Shown: positions 38,221 to 45,611 of the stretch, piece after piece | Layout of the letters: every line of letters begins with the position of its first letter | Position numbering within the stretch: position 1 is the first letter of the stretch | Origin: Taibaiella sp. | GTDB taxonomy: Bacteria; Bacteroidota; Bacteroidia; Chitinophagales; Chitinophagaceae | Reading direction: 5' to 3' | NCBI GenBank assembly: GCA_016786705.1 | Contig: JAEUVV010000003.1 | Coordinates: forward strand, 372,001-436,000 | Length of the DNA: 64,000 nucleotides | The notes under the pieces: model-generated | The model's database searches: none | The model's input: only the letters and a program-made list of their open reading frames with translations | What the model was told of the DNA's origin: nothing | Made by a program: the position numbers and the translations under genes

Positions 38221-38695
38221 GGCTCCATTGAAGTATAAGTATACCCGCTCCACCCTTCGATAAACTCAGGGGGACAACAGTAGAGCTGTGTCATGCTGAG
38301 CCCCGTCAAAGCATGCAGCACAACTGCAACCTGTGATAATTCAGGATAACATATGGATGCTGTCATCTTGAGCTCCGTTGAAGCATAAGTATACCCGCCC
38401 CACCCTTCCATAAACTCAGGGGGACGACAGTAGAGCTGTGTCATGCTGAGCCCCGTCGAAGCATGCGGCACAACTGCAACCTGTGATAATTCAGGATAAC
38501 ATATGGATGCTGTCATCTTGAGCTCCGTTGAAGTATAAGTATACCCGCTCGCCCTTCGATAAACTCAGGGAGACAACGGTAGAGCTGTGTCATGCTGAGC
38601 CCCGTCGAAGCATGCGGCACAACTGCAACCTGTGATAATTTAAGATAACATAAGGATGTTCGTATGTTGAGCCTACCGAAGGGTAGCCTGTATAA
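38221..38695. repeat. Three tandem copies of a 150-bp unit
   Basis: Units begin at 38221, 38371 and 38521 with GGCTCC/AGCTCC and run exactly 150, 150 and about 148 bp; the third lost two bases in the CTCCACCC stretch. Each unit holds two half-palindromes of the dispersed family: one CACCCTTCGATAAACTCAGG type and one GTCATGCTGAGCC type. A partial copy follows at 38671-38695. Because 150 is a multiple of 3, one reverse-strand frame stays open for 106 codons; I regard that as an artefact. Confidence 0.9.
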
Positions 38696-38790
38696 TCAAA
38701 CAGCTAAAAGCTGCCAGGCCAAGCACACAGCTTAATTGCTGTCCGCTTCGAAAATCGCCTCTGCAAACGATTTCCAATGTCCTTTTTGCG

Positions 38791-38816
38791 CCACTTTTTG
38801 GACAAGCAAAAAGTGG
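38791..38816. other. Hairpin CCACTTTTT / AAAAAGTGG
   Basis: A perfect 9-bp stem (38791-38799 with 38808-38816). It could stop transcription in either direction. No gene is seen in the rest of 38696-39010; a 72-codon frame at 38736-38954 gives an unconvincing translation. Confidence 0.5.
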
Positions 38817-39010
38817 AATGTATCTATTGTATTCAACTATGTAATCTACGGAACTGGTGTAAAACCAAATTTTAAGCAGGCTGGCACAATATCAATTTAT
38901 TTAAAACTTTCATCCGAAGAAGGGCCGTACAACCAGGTATCGATATCAACTTAAAATAAGCATGCATATCATTCTTAACCTATATCAATGTCCCCGCAAG
39001 GCAACTGTCG

Positions 39011-39018
39011 TAACTTTG
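39011..39018 (+). promoter_or_regulatory. -7 element of the 118-residue hypothetical gene
   Basis: TAACTTTG followed by CA, an exact TAnnTTTG match, only 17 bp before ATG 39036. This implies a very short leader. Confidence 0.6.
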
Positions 39019-39035
39019 CATAAAAGCAAAAAATA

Positions 39036-39392
39036 ATGAAAACATTAAACGCATACGTAATTTATAATGCTGATACCACTATAGACCTGTTTCAAAAAGT
39101 AAATAAAGAATTCGAGCACATCAGCAGCCAGCATGGAACAGATATAGAGAAAGCCATTGATGCCATCAATAGCCGCAGCGTCGACATGCTGATTATGGAT
39201 AAAAAACTGGATAAGCCAACACAGGTTAAATTAAATAAACTTATTGATCTTATTGACCCGGATGTGGCTACTGTAGAGCTACATATGAACGATGAAGATT
39301 TTATCCGCTTCAAATTAGGCGATATGAACAGGAAATGGCAGGAGGCCAATTCTCACAGTATTGTAAATTTTATAGACAACCCGCAACTTTAA
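39036..39392 (+). CDS. Conserved hypothetical protein, 118 residues
   Basis: A small acidic soluble protein that I do not recognise with certainty. The alternating strands and helices (NAYVIYNADTTIDLFQKVNK, VDMLIMDKKLDKPTQVKLNK, DPDVATVELHMNDEDFIRFK) recall a receiver-like or other Rossmann-type fold, but no phospho-Asp pattern can be fixed. It has a good promoter and a plausible start, so it should be real. It lies 51 bp before the PepSY-like gene, which has its own -7 element. Confidence 0.7.
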   Translation: MKTLNAYVIYNADTTIDLFQKVNKEFEHISSQHGTDIEKAIDAINSRSVDMLIMDKKLDKPTQVKLNKLIDLIDPDVATVELHMNDEDFIRFKLGDMNRKWQEANSHSIVNFIDNPQL

Positions 39393-39415
39393 AGCAACCT
39401 TTATAACAGAATTCC

Positions 39416-39423
39416 TAAATTTG
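39416..39423 (+). promoter_or_regulatory. -7 element of the PepSY-like gene
   Basis: TAAATTTG followed by CG, an exact TAnnTTTG match, 20 bp before ATG 39444. Confidence 0.6.
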
Positions 39424-39443
39424 CGCCCGTATTAAGTAAAAAT

Positions 39444-39959
39444 ATGGCAGAGATCAGAGATACCAAAACCTTCATGCGCGTTGTACACCGCTATTTAGGT
39501 TATTTCCTTGCCGGTATCATGGCGATCTACGCCCTGAGCGGCATCGTACTCATCTTCAGGGATGTGGATTTATTAAAACAAGAAAAGCATATTACAAAAA
39601 CCCTGGAGGCCGGCCTTTCCGATAAAGCCCTCGGGAAGGAAATCAGTATCCGCAACCTGGAATTCACAAAAGAGTCCAACGATACCGCTTATTTTAAAGA
39701 AGGCTGGTATGCCAGTAAAACCGGTTCGGTTGACTATAAAAAGAAAGAATATCCCTTTATGTTGGGAAAGCTGGTCAGCCTGCATAAAGCCAAGTCTGCA
39801 GAGCCATTGTCAGCACTGAACGTATTCTTCGGTGCTTCGCTCTTATTTTATGTCATTTCCAGCTTCTGGATGTTCCAGCCCAAGTCAAAGATCTTTAAAA
39901 AAGGTATGGTCTACACCCTCGTAGGGGCAGCGCTTACCGTTATATTACTGTTTGTCTAA
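39444..39959 (+). CDS. PepSY-associated membrane protein
   Basis: A 171-residue protein with a first helix (about 16-36, LGYFLAGIMAIYALSGIVLI) in the typical context VHRYLGYFLAG, an outer loop of about 85 residues, and two C-terminal helices (about 123-143 and 152-170). This is the short form of the PepSY-associated TM family, whose larger members are linked to siderophore or metal reduction at the inner membrane. Here no reductase partner is near. A terminator follows directly. Confidence 0.75.
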   Translation: MAEIRDTKTFMRVVHRYLGYFLAGIMAIYALSGIVLIFRDVDLLKQEKHITKTLEAGLSDKALGKEISIRNLEFTKESNDTAYFKEGWYASKTGSVDYKKKEYPFMLGKLVSLHKAKSAEPLSALNVFFGASLLFYVISSFWMFQPKSKIFKKGMVYTLVGAALTVILLFV

Positions 39960-39978
39960 TCACCCGGCAAATCATTTC

Positions 39979-40010
39979 AAAAGGTGCGGTTATAATTAAT
40001 CGCGCCTTTT
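39979..40010 (+). terminator. Intrinsic terminator of the PepSY-like gene
   Basis: Arms 39979-39988 and 40001-40010 pair over 10 bp with one G-T; a T-rich end follows. Confidence 0.75.
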
Positions 40011-40035
40011 TATATGTATTTTACTTTCATAATTC

Positions 40036-40043
40036 TATATTTG
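40036..40043 (+). promoter_or_regulatory. -7 element of the FKBP lipoprotein gene
   Basis: TATATTTG followed by CG, an exact TAnnTTTG match, 34 bp before ATG 40078. Confidence 0.6.
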
Positions 40044-40077
40044 CGAATCAAATAAAAATAACACAACCATTCATAAA

Positions 40078-40800
40078 ATGAAAATTGCAAAACTATCCCT
40101 CTTAGCTTTGAGCATGGGCTCATTGGTCGCTTGTCAGCAAGGTCCTAAAAATGTAGATGCTAAAGTCGCAAAAGACCCGGTAAAAAAATCAAGCTATGCC
40201 ATCGGCCTGGCTATGGCCCAGGACATCAAACGTAATGTAGCTTCTGTAGCCGGGCAGGATAAAGACCTGGATACTGCATTGATCTATGCGACCATCAGTG
40301 ATTACCTGAGTTCCGGGAAAGCACACCTTGATTCTGCCGCTTTACAAACTGCGCTGATGGACTGGCAAAAAGGCATGATGGATAAAAAAAATAAGGATAA
40401 TGAGGCCGCAGCTGCCGAGAATGAAAAGAAAGGCGCGCAGTACATAGCGGAGCAAATGAAGGCTAATCCGAAATTGCAAAAAACCGCCAGTGGCCTGGTG
40501 TATGAAGTGATCACTGAAGGTAGCGGCGCTAAGCCTACAGGCAGCCAGATGGTTTCTGTAAACTACAAAGGTACTTTGATCGATGGTACTACTTTCGATG
40601 AAAGTAAAGGTCAACCGGTTGAGTTTCCATTAAACCAGGTGATTAAAGGCTGGACGGAAGGTTTACAGTTGATGAGCCCGGGTGCTAAATATAAATTCAT
40701 CATCCCGGCTGCTTTAGCCTATGGCCCGCAGGAAAGACCACCGTTCATCAAGCCTGGTTCTACCCTGGTTTTTGAAGTGGAATTATTGAAAGTAAAATAA
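40078..40800 (+). CDS. FKBP-type peptidyl-prolyl isomerase lipoprotein
   Basis: A 240-residue protein. A lipoprotein signal ends at LVAC (Cys19). An FkpA/Mip-like N-terminal helical dimerisation region (about 40-135) is followed by one FKBP domain (about 145-240; VSVNYKGTLIDGTTFDESKG, FPLNQVIKGWTEGLQLMSPG, KFIIPAALAYG). It should help fold proteins in the periplasm or at the membrane face. The active-site Tyr, Asp and Trp positions are kept. The next gene follows 40 bp downstream. Confidence 0.93.
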   Translation: MKIAKLSLLALSMGSLVACQQGPKNVDAKVAKDPVKKSSYAIGLAMAQDIKRNVASVAGQDKDLDTALIYATISDYLSSGKAHLDSAALQTALMDWQKGMMDKKNKDNEAAAAENEKKGAQYIAEQMKANPKLQKTASGLVYEVITEGSGAKPTGSQMVSVNYKGTLIDGTTFDESKGQPVEFPLNQVIKGWTEGLQLMSPGAKYKFIIPAALAYGPQERPPFIKPGSTLVFEVELLKVK

Positions 40801-40840
40801 GCTCCTGGTTTCCCTTTTAATACCCGGAAAATTCATAGTC

Positions 40841-41395
40841 ATGAAAAAATTGATGATTACAGTCCTGGGCCTGGGCTGCTTTAATCTTGCACAAGCCCAG
40901 GATTGCAAGGAAGTAAAACAAGAGGTGGATAAATTCACCAAAAAAGAAACCAAAGTCGGCACCGTTAATTTTGGTAAGATCAAAATGATGTCTTTTAAAG
41001 CATCGACCAAATGGCTGTTGACCGTAAAGCAGGATGCCGGTAAAACACAGATCCAGACCAGCATTGCCGCTTTAGGTGAGTTCAACCAGGCCCTGGATGA
41101 AACTACTTACTTCTATTTCCTGCTGGATAATGGAGAAGTGGTTAAGCTGGCGAATGCGATACCGGCCAAACCGGTCACCCAGGCTTTTGCCAACGGTGGC
41201 GCTTTGACTGTATTTACCACTTACCTGCTAACACTGGAACCTACCATCGAGGAAATGCAAAAGCTTAGCTCGGGTAATGTTACGGATGTGAAAGTGGAGA
41301 TTCCTAACCAGAATATCCAGTCACCTAACGTGGACAGCAAAGATGCTAAAAAATTCAGGTCTATCGTAAGTTGTCTGCTGGCTACGGCCCAATAA
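40841..41395 (+). CDS. Exported hypothetical protein
   Basis: A 184-residue protein with a Sec signal peptide (to about residue 20, FNLAQAQDC). The mature part has two Cys (near 22 and 178) that could form a disulfide. I recognise no family. Strands such as TKWLLTVKQDAGKTQIQTS and TTYFYFLLDNGEVVKLANAI suggest a small beta-rich fold. It probably shares a transcript with the FKBP gene, so an envelope role is a fair guess only. Confidence 0.7.
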   Translation: MKKLMITVLGLGCFNLAQAQDCKEVKQEVDKFTKKETKVGTVNFGKIKMMSFKASTKWLLTVKQDAGKTQIQTSIAALGEFNQALDETTYFYFLLDNGEVVKLANAIPAKPVTQAFANGGALTVFTTYLLTLEPTIEEMQKLSSGNVTDVKVEIPNQNIQSPNVDSKDAKKFRSIVSCLLATAQ

Positions 41396-41479
41396 GCTTA
41401 TTGAAATAAATGCAATAAGGATTTTCGAAAAAAATTATCCTGCTGTTGGAAAGGTTCATCCGGAGCCTGTAGCACAGTT

Positions 41480-41515
41480 AACCTATAAGGTTTTAAAAAC
41501 CTTATAGGTTTTTTT
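41480..41515 (+). terminator. Terminator with the recurring core, after the FKBP pair
   Basis: Arms 41480-41494 and 41496-41510 pair perfectly (a few inner bases stay open). A T run to 41515 follows. Same ACCTATAAGGTTTT core as at 18939 and 38163. Confidence 0.85.
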
Positions 41516-41524
41516 ATACCCTGG

Positions 41525-42285
41525 CCCTTCGATAAACTCAGGGTGACATGAAAAGAACGTGTCATGCTGAGCCTGTCGAAGCATGCGAATATACCCTTTC
41601 CACCCTTCGATGAACTCTGGGTGACATAGAGGAGTGTGTCCTGATGAGCACATCGAAGCATGCGCTACCACTCCACCCTTCGATGAACTCAGGGTGACAT
41701 AAAAGAACGTGTCATGCTGAGCCTGTCGAAGCATGCGAATATACCCTTTCCACCCTCCGATGAACTCAGGGTGACATGAAAAGAATGTGTCATGCTGAGC
41801 CCGTCGAAGCATGCGAATATACCCTTTCCACCCTTCGATGAACTCAGGGTGACATGAAAAGAACATGTCCTGCTGAGCCCGTCGAAGCATGCGAATCTAC
41901 CCGCTCCACCCTTCGATAAACTCAGGATGACATAAAAAGGACGTGTCATGCTGAGCATAGCGATATACTTTCCACCCTTCGATGAACTCAGGGTGACATG
42001 AAAAGAACGTGTCATGCTGAGCCTGTCGAAGCATGCGAATATACCCGCTCCACCCTTCAATGAACTCAGGGTGACATGAAAAGAACGTGTCATGCTGAGC
42101 CTGTCGAAGCATGCGCTACCACTCCATCCTTCGATAAACTCAAGGTGACATGAAAAGAATGTGTCATGCTGAGCATAGCGATATACTTTCCACCCTTCGA
42201 CGGAGCTCAGGGTGACATGAAAAGAATGTGTCATGCTGAGCATAGCGATATACTTTCCACCCTTCGACGGAGCTCAGGGTGACAA
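41525..42285. repeat. Array of eleven imperfect-palindrome units, 66-78 bp each
   Basis: Units start with CCCTTCGATGAACTCAGGGT or close variants at 41525, 41603, 41676, 41753, 41831, 41909, 41975, 42053, 42127, 42193 and 42260, the last one half only. The two arms of a unit (CACCCTTCGATGAACTCAGG and GTCATGCTGAGCCTGTCGAA) are inverted, imperfect copies of each other around a short A-rich spacer. Long units (73-78 bp) carry a CTGTCGAAGCATGCGAATAT tail; short ones (66-67 bp) carry ATAGCGATATACTTTCC in its place. Several reverse-strand frames run through the array, but these are repeat translations and not genes. Confidence 0.92.
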
Positions 42286-42307
42286 AACAATATTTTCAAA
42301 AATAAAC

Positions 42308-42325
42308 TTTCATTTTTTTTTGAAA
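42308..42325. promoter_or_regulatory. Putative operator 1 of the GbsR-like regulator
   Basis: TTTCATTTTTTTTTGAAA: TTTCA, eight bases, TGAAA. It covers the -33 TTTG element (42319-42322) of the regulator's promoter, so binding would block transcription. A second copy with the same spacing lies at 42883. A wider inverted repeat (42291-42302 with 42317-42328) encloses it. Confidence 0.55.
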
Positions 42326-42349
42326 ATACAAAAACACTATTTACCTTTG
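42319..42349 (+). promoter_or_regulatory. Promoter of the regulator-desaturase operon
   Basis: TTTG (42319-42322), 19 bases, TACCTTTG (42342-42349): a full match to the phylum consensus. The ATG at 42354 lies only 4 bp later, so the mRNA should be leaderless or nearly so. Confidence 0.75.
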
Positions 42350-42353
42350 AGTC

Positions 42354-42851
42354 ATGAAATTAAATGAAGCCAAAGAGAAATTCATCCAGACCTGGGGCAG
42401 CCTGGCCACCAGCTGGGGCATCAACCGCACCATGGCCATGGTACATGCACTGCTACTGGTGAGCGAAAATCCTTTGTCTACAGATGAGATCATGGAAGCG
42501 CTGGTCATTTCGCGCGGCAATGCCAATATGAATGTAAGAGAACTGATGGATTGGGGCATTGTGAAGAAAGAACTGAAAATGGGCGAACGTAAAGAGTATT
42601 TCGTAGCTGATAAAGACATCTGGAATGTATTTAAACAGATTGTCAAAGAAAGAAGAAAAAGAGAATTGGAACCCCTGGTCAGTTCGCTGGAAGAGCTGCG
42701 CCAGATCGATGACAAAACTGCGGACAGTAAAGAGTTCCTGAAACTGATCGACAACTTAAGCGGTGTTACCTCCAAAGCGAATGTACTGCTGGACCTGGCC
42801 ATAAAAAGTGACGAAAACTGGCTGATGAACAAATTGCTCAAGCTCTTATAA
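42354..42851 (+). CDS. GbsR/MarR-family transcriptional regulator
   Basis: A 165-residue winged-helix protein of the GbsR-like branch. The start KEKFIQTWGSLATSWGINRT and the helix-turn-helix LSTDEIMEALVISRGNANMN with its wing (ELMDWGIVKKELKMGERKEY) are typical. A helical C-terminal part (about 95-165) should make the dimer. It leads the operon of two membrane proteins, an epimerase and a desaturase. Matching inverted repeats on its promoter and in the next gap suggest it represses itself and the genes behind it. Ligand unknown; lipid or stress signals are guesses. Confidence 0.88.
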   Translation: MKLNEAKEKFIQTWGSLATSWGINRTMAMVHALLLVSENPLSTDEIMEALVISRGNANMNVRELMDWGIVKKELKMGERKEYFVADKDIWNVFKQIVKERRKRELEPLVSSLEELRQIDDKTADSKEFLKLIDNLSGVTSKANVLLDLAIKSDENWLMNKLLKLL

Positions 42852-42872
42852 AAATGCATCCGCATTTTTTTT
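42851..42872 (+). terminator. Weak hairpin with T run just after the regulator gene
   Basis: AAAATGC (42851-42857) pairs with GCATTTT (42862-42868) around four bases, followed by a T run to 42872. It may reduce read-through into the membrane-protein genes. Confidence 0.5.
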
Positions 42873-42882
42873 GAGTACTATA

Positions 42883-42900
42883 TTTCAATATTTTCTGAAA
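42883..42900. promoter_or_regulatory. Putative operator 2
   Basis: TTTCAATATTTTCTGAAA has the same TTTCA-N8-TGAAA form as operator 1. It overlaps a near -7 element, TATATTTC (42879-42886), which could be an internal promoter for the next genes. Confidence 0.45.
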
Positions 42901-42916
42901 GTTCTAAACTATAAAG

Positions 42917-43276
42917 ATGTATCAAATATTAGCCTACTCGATTTATTGCAGCATAAGCGCCTTTATCACCGTCTATGTGGGCTGGCGCTGTTATATCCAC
43001 GGTCTCGTCTTCCTGCAGCACTTATTTGCCGACGGGGCCATTAGCAAGGCCGTTAACCGTGTATTATTGCTCTGCTACTACCTGGTCAATATCGGCTACA
43101 TCGTCTGGAGCATCCGCACCTGGAAACAGGTAAGCGACCTCCCTACTCTCCTTAACGAATTAGGCTTTAAGATCGGCGGCATCACGCTTATCCTTTGCCT
43201 CCTGCATTATATCAATATTGCTATGCTTTATATTTTTCATAAAAAGATCCATCAAACCAAAAATCAATTATTATGA
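42917..43276 (+). CDS. Membrane protein, first of a paralogous pair
   Basis: A 119-residue protein with three hydrophobic helices (about 3-25, 48-68 and 85-108). It shares with the next gene the motif of a helix holding YYLVNIGYIVW (here) or FYLLNIGFALT (there), followed by LGFKIGG or LSTKIGG, so the two are ancient duplicates. The family is unknown to me. Its stop overlaps the next start as ATGA, so the pair is translationally coupled. Confidence 0.75.
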   Translation: MYQILAYSIYCSISAFITVYVGWRCYIHGLVFLQHLFADGAISKAVNRVLLLCYYLVNIGYIVWSIRTWKQVSDLPTLLNELGFKIGGITLILCLLHYINIAMLYIFHKKIHQTKNQLL

Positions 43277-43665
43277 ACAACTCCATGCAATTGACCGCCT
43301 ATTACATCTACCTGCCTGTAGTCATCAGCCTGACGCTGATCGTCGCCAACCAATTATTCAAAAACGGTAAAATATTCATGCTGGACATTTTCTCCGGACA
43401 AAAAGATATTGCCCTCGCGACCAACGCCCTGTTCAGGATCGGCTTTTACCTGCTCAACATAGGCTTCGCGCTCACCATCATTTATTTTAACCAGATCGCG
43501 GGCAAAGCGGATATGATCGTGCGCCTGAGTACCAAGATCGGTGGTTTTATGATCTACCTGGGCGTCATGATGATGCTGAATTTACTGCTTTTCATGCGAG
43601 GCCGCAAAGCCGCTCGCAGAAAGGCCTGGGAACGCAACCAATTTGTTAACCCCGATAATGCTTAA
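43273..43665 (+). CDS. Membrane protein, second of a paralogous pair
   Basis: A 130-residue protein with three helices (about 10-27, 51-72 and 90-110) and a basic tail (RGRKAARRKAWER), which should lie in the cytosol. It resembles the preceding gene in helix order and in the LLNIGF...KIGG stretch. The two likely act as a complex in the membrane, perhaps around the desaturase; that is inference from the operon. Twelve bases separate it from the epimerase gene. Confidence 0.75.
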   Translation: MNNSMQLTAYYIYLPVVISLTLIVANQLFKNGKIFMLDIFSGQKDIALATNALFRIGFYLLNIGFALTIIYFNQIAGKADMIVRLSTKIGGFMIYLGVMMMLNLLLFMRGRKAARRKAWERNQFVNPDNA

Positions 43666-43677
43666 AATACCTATATC

Positions 43678-44568
43678 ATGAAAATAGTCATCGCAGGTGG
43701 TTCGGGTTTCCTGGGCCGGGCTTTACAACAATACTTCGCAACACAAGCACATAAGATCATTTTGCTCAATCGCATACCCCGCTCCGCCAATGCCATACAA
43801 TGGGACGGCAAAAGCCAGGGCGATTGGTCCCGCGCGATCGATGGCGCTGATGTATTGATCAACCTGGCCGGAAAATCGGTGGACTGCCGCTACACGGAAG
43901 CGAATAAAAATGCCATACACTCCTCCCGTATCGACAGTACCCGGGCCTTGCAGGAAGCCGTAAACCAGGCCAGCCATAAGCCTGCACTCTGGATCAATGC
44001 CAGCTCGGCCACCATTTACATTCATGCCGACACCCGGCAGATGAATGAATATACCGGCACCATCGGCGATGACTTCTCTATGAATGTATGCAAGGACTGG
44101 GAAGCGGCTTTCTTTAAAGAAAATACCCCGGACGTTCGTAAAGTCGCTATAAGAACAGCTATAGTGCTGGGCAACGAAGGCGGCGCTTATCCAAAGTTGA
44201 AAGCACTGACTAAGGCCTTCCTGAGTGGTCAGCAAGGTAATGGTCAACAAATGATGAGCTGGATCCACCTCCATGATTTTTGCCGGGCCATTGATCATAT
44301 CATACAGGACAAGGAAATAGACGGGCCGGTAAATGTTACCGCTCCGGAGCCTCTGCCTAATAAGGCGTTCATGCGATTGCTCCGCGAAAAATACCGGCGA
44401 CCGTTTGGTCTTTCGCAAAACAGGCTGCTCCTTGAACTGGGCGCGATCTTCCTGCGCACAGAAGCCGAGCTGCTGTTAAAGAGCCGGAACGTATATCCCG
44501 AGAAACTAATGCTACAAGGCTTTAGCTTCAAATATCCTGGTATAGTACAAGCTTTAAAAGCGCTTTAA
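43678..44568 (+). CDS. TIGR01777-type NAD-dependent epimerase
   Basis: A 296-residue extended short-chain reductase. The Rossmann motif is IAGGSGFLGRAL (about residue 5). INLAGKSVDCRYTEANKNAI and the C-terminal DUF1731-like end (LLLKSRNVYPEKLMLQGFSF) place it in the TIGR01777/YfcH group. The usual catalytic Tyr-x-x-x-Lys is not obvious, as in other members. No substrate is known for the group. Within this operon it sits between the membrane pair and a desaturase, so a lipid-linked role is plausible. Confidence 0.9.
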   Translation: MKIVIAGGSGFLGRALQQYFATQAHKIILLNRIPRSANAIQWDGKSQGDWSRAIDGADVLINLAGKSVDCRYTEANKNAIHSSRIDSTRALQEAVNQASHKPALWINASSATIYIHADTRQMNEYTGTIGDDFSMNVCKDWEAAFFKENTPDVRKVAIRTAIVLGNEGGAYPKLKALTKAFLSGQQGNGQQMMSWIHLHDFCRAIDHIIQDKEIDGPVNVTAPEPLPNKAFMRLLREKYRRPFGLSQNRLLLELGAIFLRTEAELLLKSRNVYPEKLMLQGFSFKYPGIVQALKAL

Positions 44569-44587
44569 TTATTTATTCACCCTTAAT

Positions 44588-45379
44588 ATGCGCACTATGA
44601 ACCAACATGAAATTATCCAATCCGTAAAATGGCAGGACCTAAAGCGGCTCTCGGTAAAGGAAATGCTGATCGAAAACAATATAAGCTTGCCCTGGTTGTT
44701 TCTTTCACTCGGTTTGGCCTGGTATGAATATTATATTTTTGCCTTACTCTTTTCCGCGTTTTTCTTCCTGACCGCATTAAGGCAGGTGCATAATGGCTTT
44801 CATAATTCTTTAGGTACCCATAAATGGCTGACTTGGTTCAGCCTGGTGTCTAATAGCGTGTTGATGCTGGTGTCCATACATGCTGTGAAGTTCAACCACC
44901 TGCGGCATCATAAATATTGTTTGCAGGATGAAGATATAGAAGGCAAATCGGCACATATGAGCTGGTATGGCGCCATATTATACGGTCCTATCCATATTTT
45001 CCTGGTGCACAAGATCACCTGGCAGAAAGGCAACCGTAAATACAGGCGTAATATGTTGCTGGAATTATTTTTGATCGCTTTGTTTATCGGGACCGTATTT
45101 TATTTCGAGATCACTTTCCTGGAATACCATATCCTGGTTATGTTTACGGGTGAATTGCTCTCGGCTTTCTTTGCCGTGTGGACCGTGCATCATGATACCC
45201 ATGAACACCCGGAGCTGGCGCGTACGCAGCGTTCGGGCTGGAAGAATAAAATTACATTTAGTATGTTTTACCACCTGGAGCATCATTTATTCCCGGCGGT
45301 GCCTACGATCAAGTTACCCGAGCTGGCCCGGCGTATTGATGCGGCATGCCCGGAGATAGAGAAGAAGGAAACATTTTAA
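44588..45379 (+). CDS. Fatty acid desaturase
   Basis: A 263-residue membrane di-iron enzyme. The three histidine boxes are present: HNGFH (about residue 62), HLRHH (about 102) and HLEHHLFP (about 235), with HHDTHEH as a further His-rich stretch near 200. Four or so membrane helices surround them. It should introduce double bonds into acyl chains, affecting membrane fluidity. It is the last gene of the operon. The start could be ATG 44588 or the ATG at 44597 (MNQHE); either leaves the domain whole. A strong terminator follows. Confidence 0.9.
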   Translation: MRTMNQHEIIQSVKWQDLKRLSVKEMLIENNISLPWLFLSLGLAWYEYYIFALLFSAFFFLTALRQVHNGFHNSLGTHKWLTWFSLVSNSVLMLVSIHAVKFNHLRHHKYCLQDEDIEGKSAHMSWYGAILYGPIHIFLVHKITWQKGNRKYRRNMLLELFLIALFIGTVFYFEITFLEYHILVMFTGELLSAFFAVWTVHHDTHEHPELARTQRSGWKNKITFSMFYHLEHHLFPAVPTIKLPELARRIDAACPEIEKKETF

Positions 45380-45401
45380 GCAGGTAGACTAAAGATCATT
45401 G

Positions 45402-45426
45402 AAAAACGAGGCGCTGCCTCGTTTTT
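45402..45426 (+). terminator. Intrinsic terminator of the desaturase operon
   Basis: A perfect 11-bp stem (45402-45412 with 45416-45426) with a three-base loop and T-rich end. It marks the left limit of the A+T-rich island. Confidence 0.9.
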
Positions 45427-45534
45427 GTTTTTCAAGAGTGTTTTAAGGCTAAAAAGTAGGGTTTTCCAGTATTGTGGGGATGACTGGGGAATATTAGTTT
45501 TGCTGGAGTATGCAATCGTATAAATTATTAAGTA

Positions 45535-45590
45535 TTTGTAAGTGATTGAAATACTTACAAACAAAACTATTGCGCTAATTTAGAAATTAG
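45535..45590 (+). promoter_or_regulatory. Two inverted repeats ahead of the Fic-like gene
   Basis: TTTGTAAGT (45535-45543) pairs with ACTTACAAA (45553-45561), and CTAATTT (45575-45581) pairs with AAATTAG (45584-45590). They end 22 bp before the start. They could be operators, as toxin genes often have, or a decayed cassette site. No standard -7 element is seen. Confidence 0.4.
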
Positions 45591-45611
45591 TGGCGATCTT
45601 TAAGAAAGATT

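Noticed and set aside
38196..38516. A 106-codon reverse frame over the 150-bp repeats
   Set aside because: It is open only because 150 is a multiple of 3; both halves are the same repeat.
38736..38954. A 72-codon frame before the 118-residue gene
   Set aside because: It crosses a hairpin repeat and shows no domain or promoter.
41398..42243. Several long reverse-strand open frames through the 41.5-kb repeats
   Set aside because: They translate the repeat unit again and again (HPEFIEGW, RQAQHDTFF), overlap in two frames, and have no promoter or domain.
41525..42285. A CRISPR array
   Set aside because: The units are 66-78 bp throughout with no unique spacers, and no cas gene is in the window.
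45575..45590. A third attC-like site upstream of the Fic-like gene
   Set aside because: The small palindrome lacks the CTTCGAAATCCGC block and the GTTARCA end.
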